This document shows, piece after piece, positions 43,190 through 52,354 of a DNA stretch of 64,000 nucleotides (the stretch's first letter is position 1; each line of letters opens with the position of its first letter). The translations under genes were made by a program, and so were the position numbers. The DNA is taken from assembly GCA_945878355.1 (NCBI GenBank), contig CAMCTC010000004.1, positions 1 to 64,000 on the forward strand, given 5' to 3'. The notes beneath the pieces are model-generated. The model saw only the letters and a program-made list of their open reading frames with translations, was not told the origin of the DNA and made no database searches. Source of the DNA: Bordetella parapertussis. Lineage in GTDB: Bacteria > Pseudomonadota > Gammaproteobacteria > Burkholderiales > Burkholderiaceae_C.

Positions 43190-44176
43190 TCAGTCGATCT
43201 TCAGCCCGGTGGCACTGGCAACGCCTTGCCACTTTTCCATTTCCCGCCGCAGGAAGGCGCGCGACTCTTCCGGCCCGCCGGTCAAAACCCGCGCATAGAT
43301 CCGCTCGGCGAAAGCCGCGGTTTCCGGCTCGTGATTGATTTCCGCAACAGCCGAAGCTAGGCGCTTGAGGACGTCTGGCGCAAGCTTGGCCGGCGCCACC
43401 AGCATGTAGCTGGCTTCGACCTCAAAGCCCTTCATGCCCAATTCGTCCAGGGTTGGGACATTGGGCAGGTCTTTGACGCGCGCCAGACCCGTCAGTGCGA
43501 TCGCGTGCAGGCGATTGCCCTTGACCAGCGGCAAAGCGGTGGAAATGCTGCCGAACATCATGTCCACCACGCCACCGACCAGATCCACTTCGGCCGGACT
43601 GACGCCCTTGTACGGAATATGGGTCAGGTTCACGCCGGCCGTCACCTTGAACAGTTCAGCGGCCAGGTGGATCGAGGTTCCCATGCCGGCTGAGCCGAAG
43701 GTGAGTGGCGACTTGGCGGCCTTCGCCTCGCGCACCAGGTCCTGGATCGTGCGTATCTTCGACGTGGCGGGCACCACCAGCAGATTGGGCGTGGCCATGG
43801 TCTGGGCAATAGGGGTAAGGTCGCGTTCCCAGTCATACGGGTTACGCTTCAATGCCGCATTGACGCCAATGTAGTTCGCGCCCATGGCCAGGGTGTAGCC
43901 GTCACCGGGGCTTTGCGCCAGCACCTGAATGGCCAGGTTGCCGCCAGCGCCCATTCGGTTTTCAACCACGAAGGGTTGACCCAGTTTTTCCGATAGGCGC
44001 TTGGCATACAGACGGCCCAACTGGTCGGTGGCGCCACCGGGGGCAAAGCCCACCATCAACTTGACCGGCCGCGAGGGATATTCCTGCGCCTGTGCGCCCG
44101 TGCTGACCAGCCCGGACATTGCAAACAGCAGCAAGCCCGCGATGCGCACAGCTGCACGACTGTAGGTTGACGTCAT
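43190..44176 (-). CDS. Bug family periplasmic binding protein (tripartite tricarboxylate transporter type)
   Basis: A 328-residue protein with a signal peptide ending TGAQAQ, followed by the Bug hallmark YPSRPVKLMVGFAPGGATD, then FVVENRMGAGGNLA and LTHIPYKGVSPAEVDLVGG. Bug proteins bind carboxylates with a conserved water-mediated site. GGAGA precedes the ATG. No tctAB genes are nearby. It is convergent with the previous gene and is read away from the aldolase gene. Confidence 0.95.
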   Translation of the reverse strand: MTSTYSRAAVRIAGLLLFAMSGLVSTGAQAQEYPSRPVKLMVGFAPGGATDQLGRLYAKRLSEKLGQPFVVENRMGAGGNLAIQVLAQSPGDGYTLAMGANYIGVNAALKRNPYDWERDLTPIAQTMATPNLLVVPATSKIRTIQDLVREAKAAKSPLTFGSAGMGTSIHLAAELFKVTAGVNLTHIPYKGVSPAEVDLVGGVVDMMFGSISTALPLVKGNRLHAIALTGLARVKDLPNVPTLDELGMKGFEVEASYMLVAPAKLAPDVLKRLASAVAEINHEPETAAFAERIYARVLTGGPEESRAFLRREMEKWQGVASATGLKID

Positions 44177-44221
44177 GCTTGTCTCCGATTCGAATCGATG
44201 GTCGGCTTGCTGTGAGCGCAG

Positions 44222-44324
44222 CTGAGAATGACAAGCCCCAGTGGTGCGTCTTCGGGGGCTGCGGCGCAATCTTGACGATGCAGGCACCCAGATCGCCCAG
44301 GGCCTGCAGTTTCAACGGCCCCAC
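44222..44324 (-). pseudogene. Possible remnant of a CaiB/BaiF CoA-transferase N-terminus
   Basis: From GTG 44324 the frame reads VGPLKLQALGDLGACIVKIAPQPP split here as LKLQALGD and LGACIVKIAPQPP. This recalls the LADLGADVIKIEPPGG segment at the start of CaiB/BaiF CoA-transferases with a short deletion. The frame then loses similarity and runs out of phase into the Bug gene. It is short, so this is tentative. Confidence 0.3.
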
Positions 44325-44376
44325 ACCTGCACAGCGTGGTCTCTGTTCAGACGCCTAAGGGTTCAGCCGGCGATCC

Positions 44377-44452
44377 TCTCAAGCAATTGTGGCTTTGCCA
44401 CTTTGCTTGATCCCCAAGGGGGGGCGGCCGGCTTCGGCCGGCCTTGGGGCGC
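44377..44452. repeat. Third copy of the GC-rich palindromic repeat
   Basis: 76 bp nearly identical to the copies at 35651-35800. Differences are CAATTG for CAAATG, CCCCAAGG for CCCCACGG, and one extra G. As at 35801, the repeat ends exactly where the stop codon of a minus-strand gene begins (44453-44455). Confidence 0.9.
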
Positions 44453-45220
44453 TCAGACGGATTTGGCTTTGAGTTCTTCGAGCTGTGCCTTCGCGCCAGC
44501 GGCCATGCATGACGCGTCGGAGGTCAGCATCACCATGTCGAAGCCGCGTTTCACCGCGCCAGCGGCGAAAGGCGCGGCGGCGCAGTGCATGACGCACTTG
44601 ATGCCTGCTTTGTGTGCAGCCACGCGGATCTTGTCGCAGGTCGCGATATGCAGCGGGTCTGGATTGTCGGCGCGCGGGGCCAAGCCCAACGCGAAGGACA
44701 GATCGGCCGGCCCGATATAGACGGCGTCGAGGCCGGGCGTGGCGCAGATCGCATCGAGATTGGCGATGCCTTCCTTGGTTTCGATCATGGCCATGACGAC
44801 GATCTCGTCGTTGGCGTTGGCAACGTAATCGGCGCCGCCGTAGAGTACAGCGCGCACGGGCCCGTTCGATCGCATGCCGACAGGCGGATAGCGGCAAGCG
44901 GCGACGGCTTTCGCAGCTTCCTCGGCGTTATTGACCAGGGGCACGATGATGCACATGGCGCCAAGGTCCAGGGCCTTCATGATCGCAGCGGGATCGTTCC
45001 ATGCCACACGAACGACGGGGACTGTGTCGGTCTGCGAGATCGCTTGCAGCATGGGCAGAACGTCGCCCATCTCGGCTGTGCCGTGCTGCAGGTCGACGCA
45101 CAGCGCATCGAAACCTTGGCGTGCCATCACCTCTGCGGTGTAGCCGTGAGCCACGGACAGCCATCCCAGCGTCGCGCATTTACCGTCACGCCACATCTGC
45201 TTGATCTTGTTTGGTCGCAT
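44453..45220 (-). CDS. HpcH/HpaI family aldolase
   Basis: A 255-residue class II pyruvate-dependent aldolase. The catalytic base and metal-site residues lie in CVDLQHGTAEMGD (His), MIETKEGIANLD (Glu) and YIGPADLSFALG (Asp). It should cleave 4-hydroxy-2-oxo acids to pyruvate or oxaloacetate plus an aldehyde, or act on a CoA ester as citryl-CoA lyase relatives do. GGAGG precedes the ATG. A repeat copy follows the stop directly. Confidence 0.93.
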   Translation of the reverse strand: MRPNKIKQMWRDGKCATLGWLSVAHGYTAEVMARQGFDALCVDLQHGTAEMGDVLPMLQAISQTDTVPVVRVAWNDPAAIMKALDLGAMCIIVPLVNNAEEAAKAVAACRYPPVGMRSNGPVRAVLYGGADYVANANDEIVVMAMIETKEGIANLDAICATPGLDAVYIGPADLSFALGLAPRADNPDPLHIATCDKIRVAAHKAGIKCVMHCAAAPFAAGAVKRGFDMVMLTSDASCMAAGAKAQLEELKAKSV

Positions 45221-45616
45221 CGTCTACCTCCGGTGTTGGTCATCGGAGGATAGCAAATTCATCCAGCCTTGTTTCTTCGCGCAAGCTTCGGTCTAGCGAA
45301 GCAGGTCAGCAGGCTATCCAAGTGGCTCCAAAGGGCGGCGCAGCCTGGTGCTCACGGCGCGTTGCGCTCGCTTGGCACCTGGCCTGCTGAGGGGTCGATC
45401 GCAAGGCCTCGAAGCACTGAGCTGACTCCGCTGCACAATCCTCCCAGCGACTGCTGATTCCGAGTCCGGCGCGCGCGACAGCGCAGTGCTCACAGCAGGT
45501 GCCAGTCCTGGCACTGGCCGGCGCTACCCAGTTGGGTGGCCGCTCTCACCTGACCTGTTTCGCCGCCGACGGTGTCTCAGGTCGCTTTTTTCCTCACTGC
45601 AACGGAGACACGCATC
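45221..45616. other. Divergent intergenic region
   Basis: 396 bp between the aldolase and an SDR gene. GTGCCA-GTCC-TGGCAC at 45499-45514 is a perfect dyad about 100 bp before the SDR start and could be an operator. Nothing else is recognised. Confidence 0.4.
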
Positions 45617-46396
45617 ATGGTAAACACCGAGCTGTTCGATCTGACGGGCAAAGTTGCCCTTCTCACAGGCGCCTCAAAAGGCATGGGCAAGGCGATGGCG
45701 CAGGCCTTGGCGGCGCATGGCGCGCGGGTCATGATTTCGAGCCGCAAGCTCGATCAATGCCAGGAGACCGCCGATGCGATCAACGCGAGTTGCGGTGAAG
45801 AGCGTGCTTTCGCCTTTGCCTGCAATGCCGGGTACAAGGAGCAGTTGCAGTCGCTGGTCGACGCCACCCATGCCAAGCTGGGGCCCATCGACATCCTGGT
45901 CGGCAATGCCGGTGTCAATCCGTTCTACGGTTCGATTCTCGATATCCCTGATGAGGCGTACGACAAGGTCATGTCGACCAATGTCAAGTCCAACCGTTGG
46001 CTGGTCCAGATGGTGGCCCCCGACATGGTCGCCAAAGGCAGTGGATCGATCATGATCACCTCGAGCGTTGGTGCGTTCGGGCCCTCGTTGACCTTGGGCG
46101 CGTATGCGATCTCGAAGGTGGCCGTGATTGGCCTCGTGCGCAATCTCGCCGCTGAACTCGGGCCATCGGGCGTGCGTGTGAATGCGATCTGTCCCGGCCT
46201 GATCCGGACCGATTTCGCGCAAGCGCTGTGGGACAACCCAAGCGCCAAAAAGCGCGCCGAGGAGCAGATTCCGTTGCGCCGGCTCGGCGAAGCCGAAGAC
46301 TTCAAAGGCATGGCGGTGTTTCTCGCCTCGGGCGCAAGCGCCTACGTGACCGGCCAAGCACTGACTGTTTGCGGCGGCAGTCACATGCGGGCCTGA
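45617..46396 (+). CDS. Short-chain dehydrogenase/reductase
   Basis: A 259-residue classical SDR. It has TGASKGMG at 17-24, GNAG at 97-100 (in place of NNAG), a Ser in MITSS near 147-150, and Y163 and K167 (YAISK). The SSRK text after the second strand favours NADP. GGAGACACGCATC precedes the start. A crotonase-family gene follows in the same direction, so a 3-hydroxyacyl-CoA or alcohol dehydrogenase role in beta-oxidation is possible. Confidence 0.93.
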   Translation: MVNTELFDLTGKVALLTGASKGMGKAMAQALAAHGARVMISSRKLDQCQETADAINASCGEERAFAFACNAGYKEQLQSLVDATHAKLGPIDILVGNAGVNPFYGSILDIPDEAYDKVMSTNVKSNRWLVQMVAPDMVAKGSGSIMITSSVGAFGPSLTLGAYAISKVAVIGLVRNLAAELGPSGVRVNAICPGLIRTDFAQALWDNPSAKKRAEEQIPLRRLGEAEDFKGMAVFLASGASAYVTGQALTVCGGSHMRA

Positions 46397-46510
46397 GGCA
46401 GCGACAGCGGCGCGAGATCAAAGCCAGCCAGCGATTGGTTCCGGCGATCCAAGCAGGGCGACACAGCTGAAGTGAACACCCTCCAAAATCAAGCAGCGAG
46501 AGACCAAGCC

Positions 46511-47275
46511 ATGTCCACGGTTCGATACGAAGTCCTCGAGCGCGTCGCCGAGATCACGCTGGATAGCCCGCCCGTCAATGCGCTCAGCGTGGAGATGATC
46601 AACGAGATCCTCGACGCGCTTCGTCGCGCCGCTGCTGACGAGTCTGTGCGCGCCGTCATCATCGCGAGCGCGCTGCCGCGCCGGTTCTGTGCGGGCCTTG
46701 ATCTCGGCATCCTGCAGGGCGAATCCGGCCTCTCCCGCAAGTTTCTCGAGAAGCTCTACGTTGAGCTCGCCGATGTCCAACACAAGCTGGGCAAGCCTTC
46801 TATCGTCGCGATCGACGGCGCGGCGCGCGCAGGCGGTATGACGCTCGCGATCCAGTCGAACGTGATCATCGCTGGCGAGAGCTCCAGCTTTGGCTATCCA
46901 GAGATCGACATCGGCTTGATTCCGGCGATTCACTTCATTCACCTGCCTCGAATCATCGGTCGCCACCGCGCGTTCGAGATCCTGTTCTCAGGACGATCGT
47001 TCTCTGCCGCCGAGGCCGCGTCACTTGGCCTCGTGAGCCGCGTCGTTGCTGATGGCCAGGTGCTCGCCGAGGCGAGAACGATGGCGAAAATGTTCGCCAG
47101 CAAGCCGCCTGGCGCGATGAAACTGGGGCACGCGGCCTACATGCGATTCAATGACCTGGACTACCGGCGCGACATCGGGCACGTCGTCGAGAGTTTTTGC
47201 AATGCCGCGGCTGGCGCCGATGCGCAAGAAGGCATCAGCGCCTTCATCGAGAAGCGGGCTCCGAATTGGCGCTGA
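46511..47275 (+). CDS. Enoyl-CoA hydratase/isomerase family protein
   Basis: A 254-residue crotonase-fold protein. The substrate pocket has PPVNALSVEM, the first oxyanion segment is PRRFCAGLDLGIL (near 57-69), the second GAARAGGMTLAIQSN, and a Glu is kept in FGYPEIDIGLIPA. Start at ATG 46511; a GTG at 46472 would add 13 residues. Second gene of a two-gene unit with the SDR. Confidence 0.9.
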   Translation: MSTVRYEVLERVAEITLDSPPVNALSVEMINEILDALRRAAADESVRAVIIASALPRRFCAGLDLGILQGESGLSRKFLEKLYVELADVQHKLGKPSIVAIDGAARAGGMTLAIQSNVIIAGESSSFGYPEIDIGLIPAIHFIHLPRIIGRHRAFEILFSGRSFSAAEAASLGLVSRVVADGQVLAEARTMAKMFASKPPGAMKLGHAAYMRFNDLDYRRDIGHVVESFCNAAAGADAQEGISAFIEKRAPNWR

Positions 47276-47295
47276 CGCGCGCCGCGAGACTTTGC

Positions 47296-48258
47296 CTAAT
47301 CGGTCGTCTCGTGGTACCGCTTGCCAGCGGTTTCGTGGCGAAGCTGCGGGAGTTCTGCAGCAAGCACCTCGCGGCCCACAAGCGCAGCCGAGTCGTCCGG
47401 GTAGTAGGCCAGCTCTGTAGCCGGATCACCAGCGATGCGTGTGCCCAGCAGCACGCGGGGTTTTGAGTAGTCATAGGACATCGCTCGGTGCAGCAGCGCC
47501 CGGTTGTCCCAAAGCACGGTTTCACCCGCCTGCCATTGATGCTGGTAGACGCGTGTCGGTTCAGACACTGCGAACTCGACCAGATGTTTGATCAGTGAAC
47601 GGCTCTGCTGCCGATCAAGGCCTGGGATCGCGAAGGCATGGCGTGCCACAAACAAGTTCTTGACGCCGGTCTCCGGATGCCGCTTGACCAGTGGTCGCAG
47701 GTAGGCCTCGCCATGGTAGTTCGCACCGTCTTGCAAGGTCGGGAAGTCGCCAAGGTCGTTGGCTTGCGAGAACACGATCGAGTGGTAAGCGGCCAGGGGC
47801 TCGATGCGGGCCTTCGTTGCGTCGTCCAGGGCCGCATAGGCTGCGCGCATGTCTGCGAACTCGGTTTGTCCGCCTTCATCGGGCACCACGACCGCCGAGA
47901 GCATCGCGCACTTGCTGCTCAAGGGCTTGTAGGTTGAATCGGTATGCCAGCCCTCATTGCCGATGGCAGAGCGCATCCGCCGCGAGTTCACCTCGAAGAT
48001 TTCGCCCCATGTGCCATCTGGGCGCCTTTCCTGGTTGGACAGCGGCATGGCACCGAATTCGAGTTCGCCAAAGCGTTTGCCGAAGGCGATGTTCTCGGCG
48101 TCAGTCAAGAACTGGCCAGGAAACACAAGGAATCCGTAGGTCAGAAAGGCCGCATGAAGCGTGGCGAACTGCGCGTCGGAGAGGTCGCGCAGCGACACAC
48201 CCGTGAGGGTGGCACCAAATACCTTGTGCGGGATCGGAGTGATCGTGATGCCAGTCAT
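47296..48258 (-). CDS. TauD/TfdA family Fe(II)/2-oxoglutarate dioxygenase
   Basis: A 320-residue non-heme iron dioxygenase. The metal triad is H105 and D107 in GWHTDSTY, and H257 in ALLHRAM. A 2-oxoglutarate-binding Arg follows in KPRVLLGTRIAG. Members hydroxylate sulfonates, aryloxyacetates or other organic acids and often release a group by C-H oxidation. It is convergent with the crotonase gene. AAAGG precedes the start. An overlapping small reading frame ends at its ATG (see separate entry). Confidence 0.93.
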   Translation of the reverse strand: MTGITITPIPHKVFGATLTGVSLRDLSDAQFATLHAAFLTYGFLVFPGQFLTDAENIAFGKRFGELEFGAMPLSNQERRPDGTWGEIFEVNSRRMRSAIGNEGWHTDSTYKPLSSKCAMLSAVVVPDEGGQTEFADMRAAYAALDDATKARIEPLAAYHSIVFSQANDLGDFPTLQDGANYHGEAYLRPLVKRHPETGVKNLFVARHAFAIPGLDRQQSRSLIKHLVEFAVSEPTRVYQHQWQAGETVLWDNRALLHRAMSYDYSKPRVLLGTRIAGDPATELAYYPDDSAALVGREVLAAELPQLRHETAGKRYHETTD

Positions 48259-48407
48259 CGCGGGTTACCTTTCACTGAAAATGCCAATAGTGGTTGCCGC
48301 TCGGCCAAGGGGTCAAACAGCGTCTCGAGCTCAGTCGATCCTGATGGACCTTTGATATTCAGCCCTCGAATCAACCGATGCTGCAGCCCGCTCAGACCCA
48401 TGTCCAT
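48255..48407 (-). CDS. Small ORF, 50 residues, overlapping the dioxygenase start
   Basis: An in-phase stretch from ATG 48407 reads MDMGLSGLQHRLIRGLNIKG and so on to GNPR, with its TGA overlapping the dioxygenase ATG (ATGA). The frame stays open upstream into the end of the SDR gene. No ribosome site is seen. It may be a small coupled gene, the tail of a decayed gene, or chance. No family recognised. Confidence 0.25.
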   Translation of the reverse strand: MDMGLSGLQHRLIRGLNIKGPSGSTELETLFDPLAERQPLLAFSVKGNPR

Positions 48408-48435
48408 CCAAGCGCGGTTGATGCACCATTCGTCG

Positions 48436-49206
48436 TCATTGCGGATTGAGCGAGCGCTTGCGCAGCCGCCGCATGCCGAGCAGCCAGCGGTCGATGTCGT
48501 TGCCCTTGCGACGAACGTACTCCTCGACCTCCGGATGCGGTAGCACGTAGAAGCGCTCCGCGCGCAGCGCTTCGATCACGGTGCTCGCGAGTTGCTCGGG
48601 CTCGATGATCCCGTCGGTTTGCCCATCGCCCAAACGGCGTGGCGCCATTGCGGTGTTCACGCCTTGCGGACACAGCACCGACACCTTGATGCCGTCGTCG
48701 CCGTGGGTGATCGACAGGAACTCTGCGAACTTCACCGCGGCGGCCTTCGTCACGGAGTACGGACCTGAACCCAGCGCCGCGAGCAAACCGGCCGCTGACG
48801 CCGTGTTCAGCAGGTAGCCGCTGCCGCGTTCGATCATCTGCGGTAGCACCGCGCGCGCCGCGTAGAGGTGCGCCATCACGTGCAGGTCCCATTGCTTCTG
48901 CCACACCGCATTTGACGCGTCGGTCAGCACGCCTTGCCCGCCAGCGCCTGCGTTGGAACAGAACAGGTCGACCGGGCCGTGCAACTGCCGCGTCCGCTCA
49001 ACGAGCGCGATCACCTGCGCTTCGTCGGTGACGTCGCAGGCCATGCCGTCGCAACCCAGTTCACCCGCCGCCTTCGCAACTGCTGCCGCGTCCAGGTCGG
49101 CCAGCATCACGCCTTTTGCGCCCTCGTCGAGAAACGCCCTAGCCATCGCGCGACCTATGCCGCCGCTGCCCCCAGTGATAACGACGACCTTGTCTTTCAA
49201 CTCCAT
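48436..49206 (-). CDS. Short-chain dehydrogenase/reductase
   Basis: A 256-residue classical SDR with TGGSGGIG at 11-18, SNAG at 84-87, Ser in NTASAAG and Y150/K154 (PYSVTK). D37 after the second strand (LADLD) favours NAD. The C-terminal tail EEYVRRKGNDIDRWLLGMRRL is typical of a group found in fatty-acid and steroid clusters. GGGAGAG precedes the start. It is transcribed toward the dioxygenase gene. Confidence 0.92.
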   Translation of the reverse strand: MELKDKVVVITGGSGGIGRAMARAFLDEGAKGVMLADLDAAAVAKAAGELGCDGMACDVTDEAQVIALVERTRQLHGPVDLFCSNAGAGGQGVLTDASNAVWQKQWDLHVMAHLYAARAVLPQMIERGSGYLLNTASAAGLLAALGSGPYSVTKAAAVKFAEFLSITHGDDGIKVSVLCPQGVNTAMAPRRLGDGQTDGIIEPEQLASTVIEALRAERFYVLPHPEVEEYVRRKGNDIDRWLLGMRRLRKRSLNPQ

Positions 49207-49290
49207 GTGTTCTCTCCCATCGCGAATGCGCGTCAGTTTATGGCGGATGCTGCGTTGTCCGATCAACGTGACTGAATCAGTCGCGTCGGC

Positions 49291-50355
49291 TCAATCAAGC
49301 GTGATTTTCGCAGCGCGAATGATGTCGCCGAGTCGCTTCTCTTCGCTGGCCCGAAAGGCCGTCGCCTCTTGCGTGCTGAGCCAGGTTGCGGTGGCGCCTC
49401 GGTCCATAAACTCCTGCTTCAAGCTGGCGCTCTCCAGTGCCTGCTTTGAGAACATCGAGATGCGTTCAACCACCGCTGCAGGGATGCCCGCAGGCCCTGC
49501 CAAGGAAGTCCAGGAACTGAGATCGTAGCCTGGCAGAAACTCCGATAGCGCAGGAATGTCCGGCACGACAGGGCTGCGGGCTCTGCTGGTAACGGCAAAG
49601 CCCTTGACTTTGCCAGGCTTGTACTGCATCAAACCGCCTGGAATATTATCAAACATCAAATGAACCTGGCCGCCGATCAGGTCGGTCATTGCCGGCGCCG
49701 CGCCTCGGTATGGCACATGGATCAGATCAACCTTGGCGAGCAGCTTGAACAACTCGCCGGCAAGGTGCAACGTGGTGCCAAGACCTGCTGAGGCGTAAAA
49801 ATATTTACCAGGATTTTTTCGCAGTAATTCAATCAGATCAGGCACTGTGTTGACTGGTAGGCCTGAAAATCCGACCAGGAAGTTTGGCAGAGACCAGATG
49901 TTGGTGATAAAGGTGAAGTCCTTGGCGGAGTCAAATGGCAACTTGCCAGCCTTCAGTGTCGGGGAAATCGCGTGCGATGCGACGCCGCCCAGGCCCAGTG
50001 TGTAGCCATCGGGCGCCGAGCGAGCGACCGCTTCGACGCCAATGTCGCCACCGCCGCCACCGCGATTTTCGACCACGAACTGCTGACCCGTGAGCTCGCT
50101 CATCTTTGCGCAGAAAAGCCGCGACAGCGTGTCGGTTGCACCTCCGGCCGGAAACGGATTGATATAACGAACCGGGCGCGTCGGCCATGCAGCCTGGGCT
50201 CTAGATTCGCTGCTGAGGATAAACGGTGCCGACAGCAGCGTACCGAACTGAGCCAGTGCGGTCCGTCGGGAAGGATGGGTGGTGACCTGCTGCGTCGCAG
50301 GGCTTGCATCCGATCTTGCCAAACGAGCGTGAACCTTGCGGTCTTGATTTTTCAT
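49291..50355 (-). CDS. Bug family periplasmic binding protein (tripartite tricarboxylate transporter type)
   Basis: A 354-residue protein. The N-terminal export signal contains SRRTALAQFGTLLSAPFIL, which looks like a Tat signal. The Bug hallmark WPTRPVRYINPFPAGGATD follows, then FVVENRGGGGGDIG and LIHVPYRGAAPAMTDLIGG. GAGGA precedes the ATG at 50355. It is downstream of the MetE-like and ABC transporter genes. No tctAB partner is present. Confidence 0.94.
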   Translation of the reverse strand: MKNQDRKVHARLARSDASPATQQVTTHPSRRTALAQFGTLLSAPFILSSESRAQAAWPTRPVRYINPFPAGGATDTLSRLFCAKMSELTGQQFVVENRGGGGGDIGVEAVARSAPDGYTLGLGGVASHAISPTLKAGKLPFDSAKDFTFITNIWSLPNFLVGFSGLPVNTVPDLIELLRKNPGKYFYASAGLGTTLHLAGELFKLLAKVDLIHVPYRGAAPAMTDLIGGQVHLMFDNIPGGLMQYKPGKVKGFAVTSRARSPVVPDIPALSEFLPGYDLSSWTSLAGPAGIPAAVVERISMFSKQALESASLKQEFMDRGATATWLSTQEATAFRASEEKRLGDIIRAAKITLD

Positions 50356-50451
50356 CGTGTCGTCCTCGGGTTGTAGATGTTTAAAAAAATTCTAGAATTC
50401 GCTCGATACTTTTTTTCTGAACTGATGCTAAGCCTTTTGCGCAACATCGGT

Positions 50452-51489
50452 TCAGGAGATCTCGGCCCGGACGATTCGCGCGCCGTCGGCCAGTGCCTTG
50501 AGCTTGCCGAAAGCGACCTCGCGAGGCAGGTACTTCATACCGCAATCGGGGGCTGGAATCAGGTTTTCGGGACGCACGTATTTCAAGCCAGCCCGGATGC
50601 GCTGGGCCACGGTTTCAGCCGACTCCACCCTCAGGTTCCCAAGATCGATCACACCCAACATGATCTTCTTGCCTGAAAGCTCGCTGAGCACGCCCAGGTC
50701 GAGCTGCGGTTGCGCTGCCTCGATAGAGATCTGTCGGGCATGGCTGTCGGCAAGCCCGGGCAGGAAGGAATAGCCTGTCGGCTTCTGGCCGTGCACGACC
50801 GCGGCGTAGCCGAAGCAAAGGTGCACGACGGTCGGCACCGTGATCCCCTGCAGCGCGCGGTTGATGACTTTGACCGCATAACGTTTGGCGGCCTCGGGGT
50901 CATTGCGTAGCCAGGGTTCATCGAGCTGGATGACATCCGCTCCGGCGGCCTGCAGATCCAGGGCCTCGGCGTTGACGGCAGCGGCCAGGTCCATCGCCAT
51001 TTCCTCGTCATCCTTGTAGAACTCGTTCTTGGCTTGTTGTGCCATCGTGAAGGGGCCGGGCAGCGTGATCTTGGCGGCGAAGCCTGTGTTGCGTCGCAGA
51101 AATTCCATGTCACGGCGCTCGATCGGTTCGGTGCGGCGCAGCCTCGCCACCACCCGCGGCACCAGAGTTTCCGTACCGTTTCGCGCGCGGATCACGCCGG
51201 GCTTGTCGTTGTCCATGCCCTCCAGCGCGGTCGCGAACCGGTTCGAATAGCTCTCGCGACGCATCTCTCCGTCGGTGATGATGTCGATGCCGGCTCGCTC
51301 CATGTCGCGTATGGCCAGCAGCGTTGCGTCATCCTGCGCCTGCTCCAAGAATTCCGGCGCGACTCGCCAGAGCGCCTTGACCCGAGTGCGTGGCACCATC
51401 TTCGAGAGCATCTCCCGGTCAATCAGCCAATCGGGCTGAGGGTAGCTGCCCACGACAGTGGTTGGCAGCAGGTGTGTTGGCATGGGCAT
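50452..51489 (-). CDS. MetE-like (cobalamin-independent methionine synthase II family) protein
   Basis: A 345-residue TIM-barrel protein like the C-terminal half of MetE. Zinc-site candidates are His and Cys in VVHLCFGY and a late Cys in PAPDCGMKYL. TTVVGSYPQP, IDIITDGEMRR and DVIQLDEPWL are family marks. Related single-domain proteins transfer alkyl groups to thiols (methionine synthesis from other donors, or epoxide to coenzyme M). AAGGAAG precedes the ATG. It stands just after an ABC importer, so the imported compound may be its alkyl donor or acceptor. Substrate unknown. Confidence 0.88.
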   Translation of the reverse strand: MPMPTHLLPTTVVGSYPQPDWLIDREMLSKMVPRTRVKALWRVAPEFLEQAQDDATLLAIRDMERAGIDIITDGEMRRESYSNRFATALEGMDNDKPGVIRARNGTETLVPRVVARLRRTEPIERRDMEFLRRNTGFAAKITLPGPFTMAQQAKNEFYKDDEEMAMDLAAAVNAEALDLQAAGADVIQLDEPWLRNDPEAAKRYAVKVINRALQGITVPTVVHLCFGYAAVVHGQKPTGYSFLPGLADSHARQISIEAAQPQLDLGVLSELSGKKIMLGVIDLGNLRVESAETVAQRIRAGLKYVRPENLIPAPDCGMKYLPREVAFGKLKALADGARIVRAEIS

Positions 51490-51535
51490 CGGGGGCTTCC
51501 TTGGGTGGGTCGATTCAACGTGGGCCGGACGGCGC

Positions 51536-52354
51536 TCAGGCCGCCGAGACGCTGGTGCTCAGGCCGCTGCCCGGGCGGGCGGCAGGCGAGCGCTTGACCG
51601 GTTGCCAGACCAGCAGGCGGCGTTCGAGAGACCGGGTCATCGCGTCATAGACGATCGACAACATCAAGATCAAGATGAGTGCCGCAAAGACCCGCGGGCT
51701 GTCGAGAATGGTTCGGTTCAAAGTGACCAGGTAGCCGATCCCCGCCGCAGCGGTGAGCATCTCCGCGACCACCACGCCGATGATCGCCAGCGCACCGCCC
51801 AGGCGCAGCCCGACGAAGACCGTGGGCAGGGCGGCCGGGATGATCACCCGAGTGAGCTGCTGTTGAAGCGTGGCACCCATGCTGCGTGCGGCGACCAGAT
51901 ACTGAGGGTCGATGGTGCGGATGCCGGCGGCAGTCGAGAGCATCACCGGGAAGAACGCGTAGAGGCCGGCAAAGGCGATCTTCGACTCCGAGCCGACGCC
52001 AAACCAGGCGGTGAACACTGGGTACAGGATCACGATCGGTACAGCGTACAAGCTCGAAAACACCGGTAGCAGCAGATTACGCATCCTGGCAAACCCGCCG
52101 ACGATCGCCCCTAGCGTGATGCCGCCACCGCAGGCGATCAGCATCGACAGCGCCACCTCGCCCAGCGTCACGAGCAGCGCCGAACCGTAAATACGCCAAT
52201 CGCTGACCAGCACCGCCAGCGTATTGGAAAGTGACGGCAGGAAGAGTTCAGGCAGCCAGCCTGCACGCGGGATGAGTTCCCAGCCGAGCAGGGCAGCGAC
52301 CAGCATCGCCCGGCGCACCGACCGAGGTGAAGGCAGGCGGCGCGCGGTGGTCAA
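51536..52354 (-). CDS. ABC transporter permease (SsuC/TauC type)
   Basis: A 272-residue inner-membrane protein with about six hydrophobic helices. The cytoplasmic coupling loop EAA-like motif is AARSMGATLQQQLTRVIIPAALP, followed by FVGLRLGGALAIIGVVVAEM. The TTG start at 52354 overlaps the ATPase stop (TTGA), with GGAG six to seven bases upstream. Last of four genes of the importer. Confidence 0.92.
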   Translation of the reverse strand: MTTARRLPSPRSVRRAMLVAALLGWELIPRAGWLPELFLPSLSNTLAVLVSDWRIYGSALLVTLGEVALSMLIACGGGITLGAIVGGFARMRNLLLPVFSSLYAVPIVILYPVFTAWFGVGSESKIAFAGLYAFFPVMLSTAAGIRTIDPQYLVAARSMGATLQQQLTRVIIPAALPTVFVGLRLGGALAIIGVVVAEMLTAAAGIGYLVTLNRTILDSPRVFAALILILMLSIVYDAMTRSLERRLLVWQPVKRSPAARPGSGLSTSVSAA

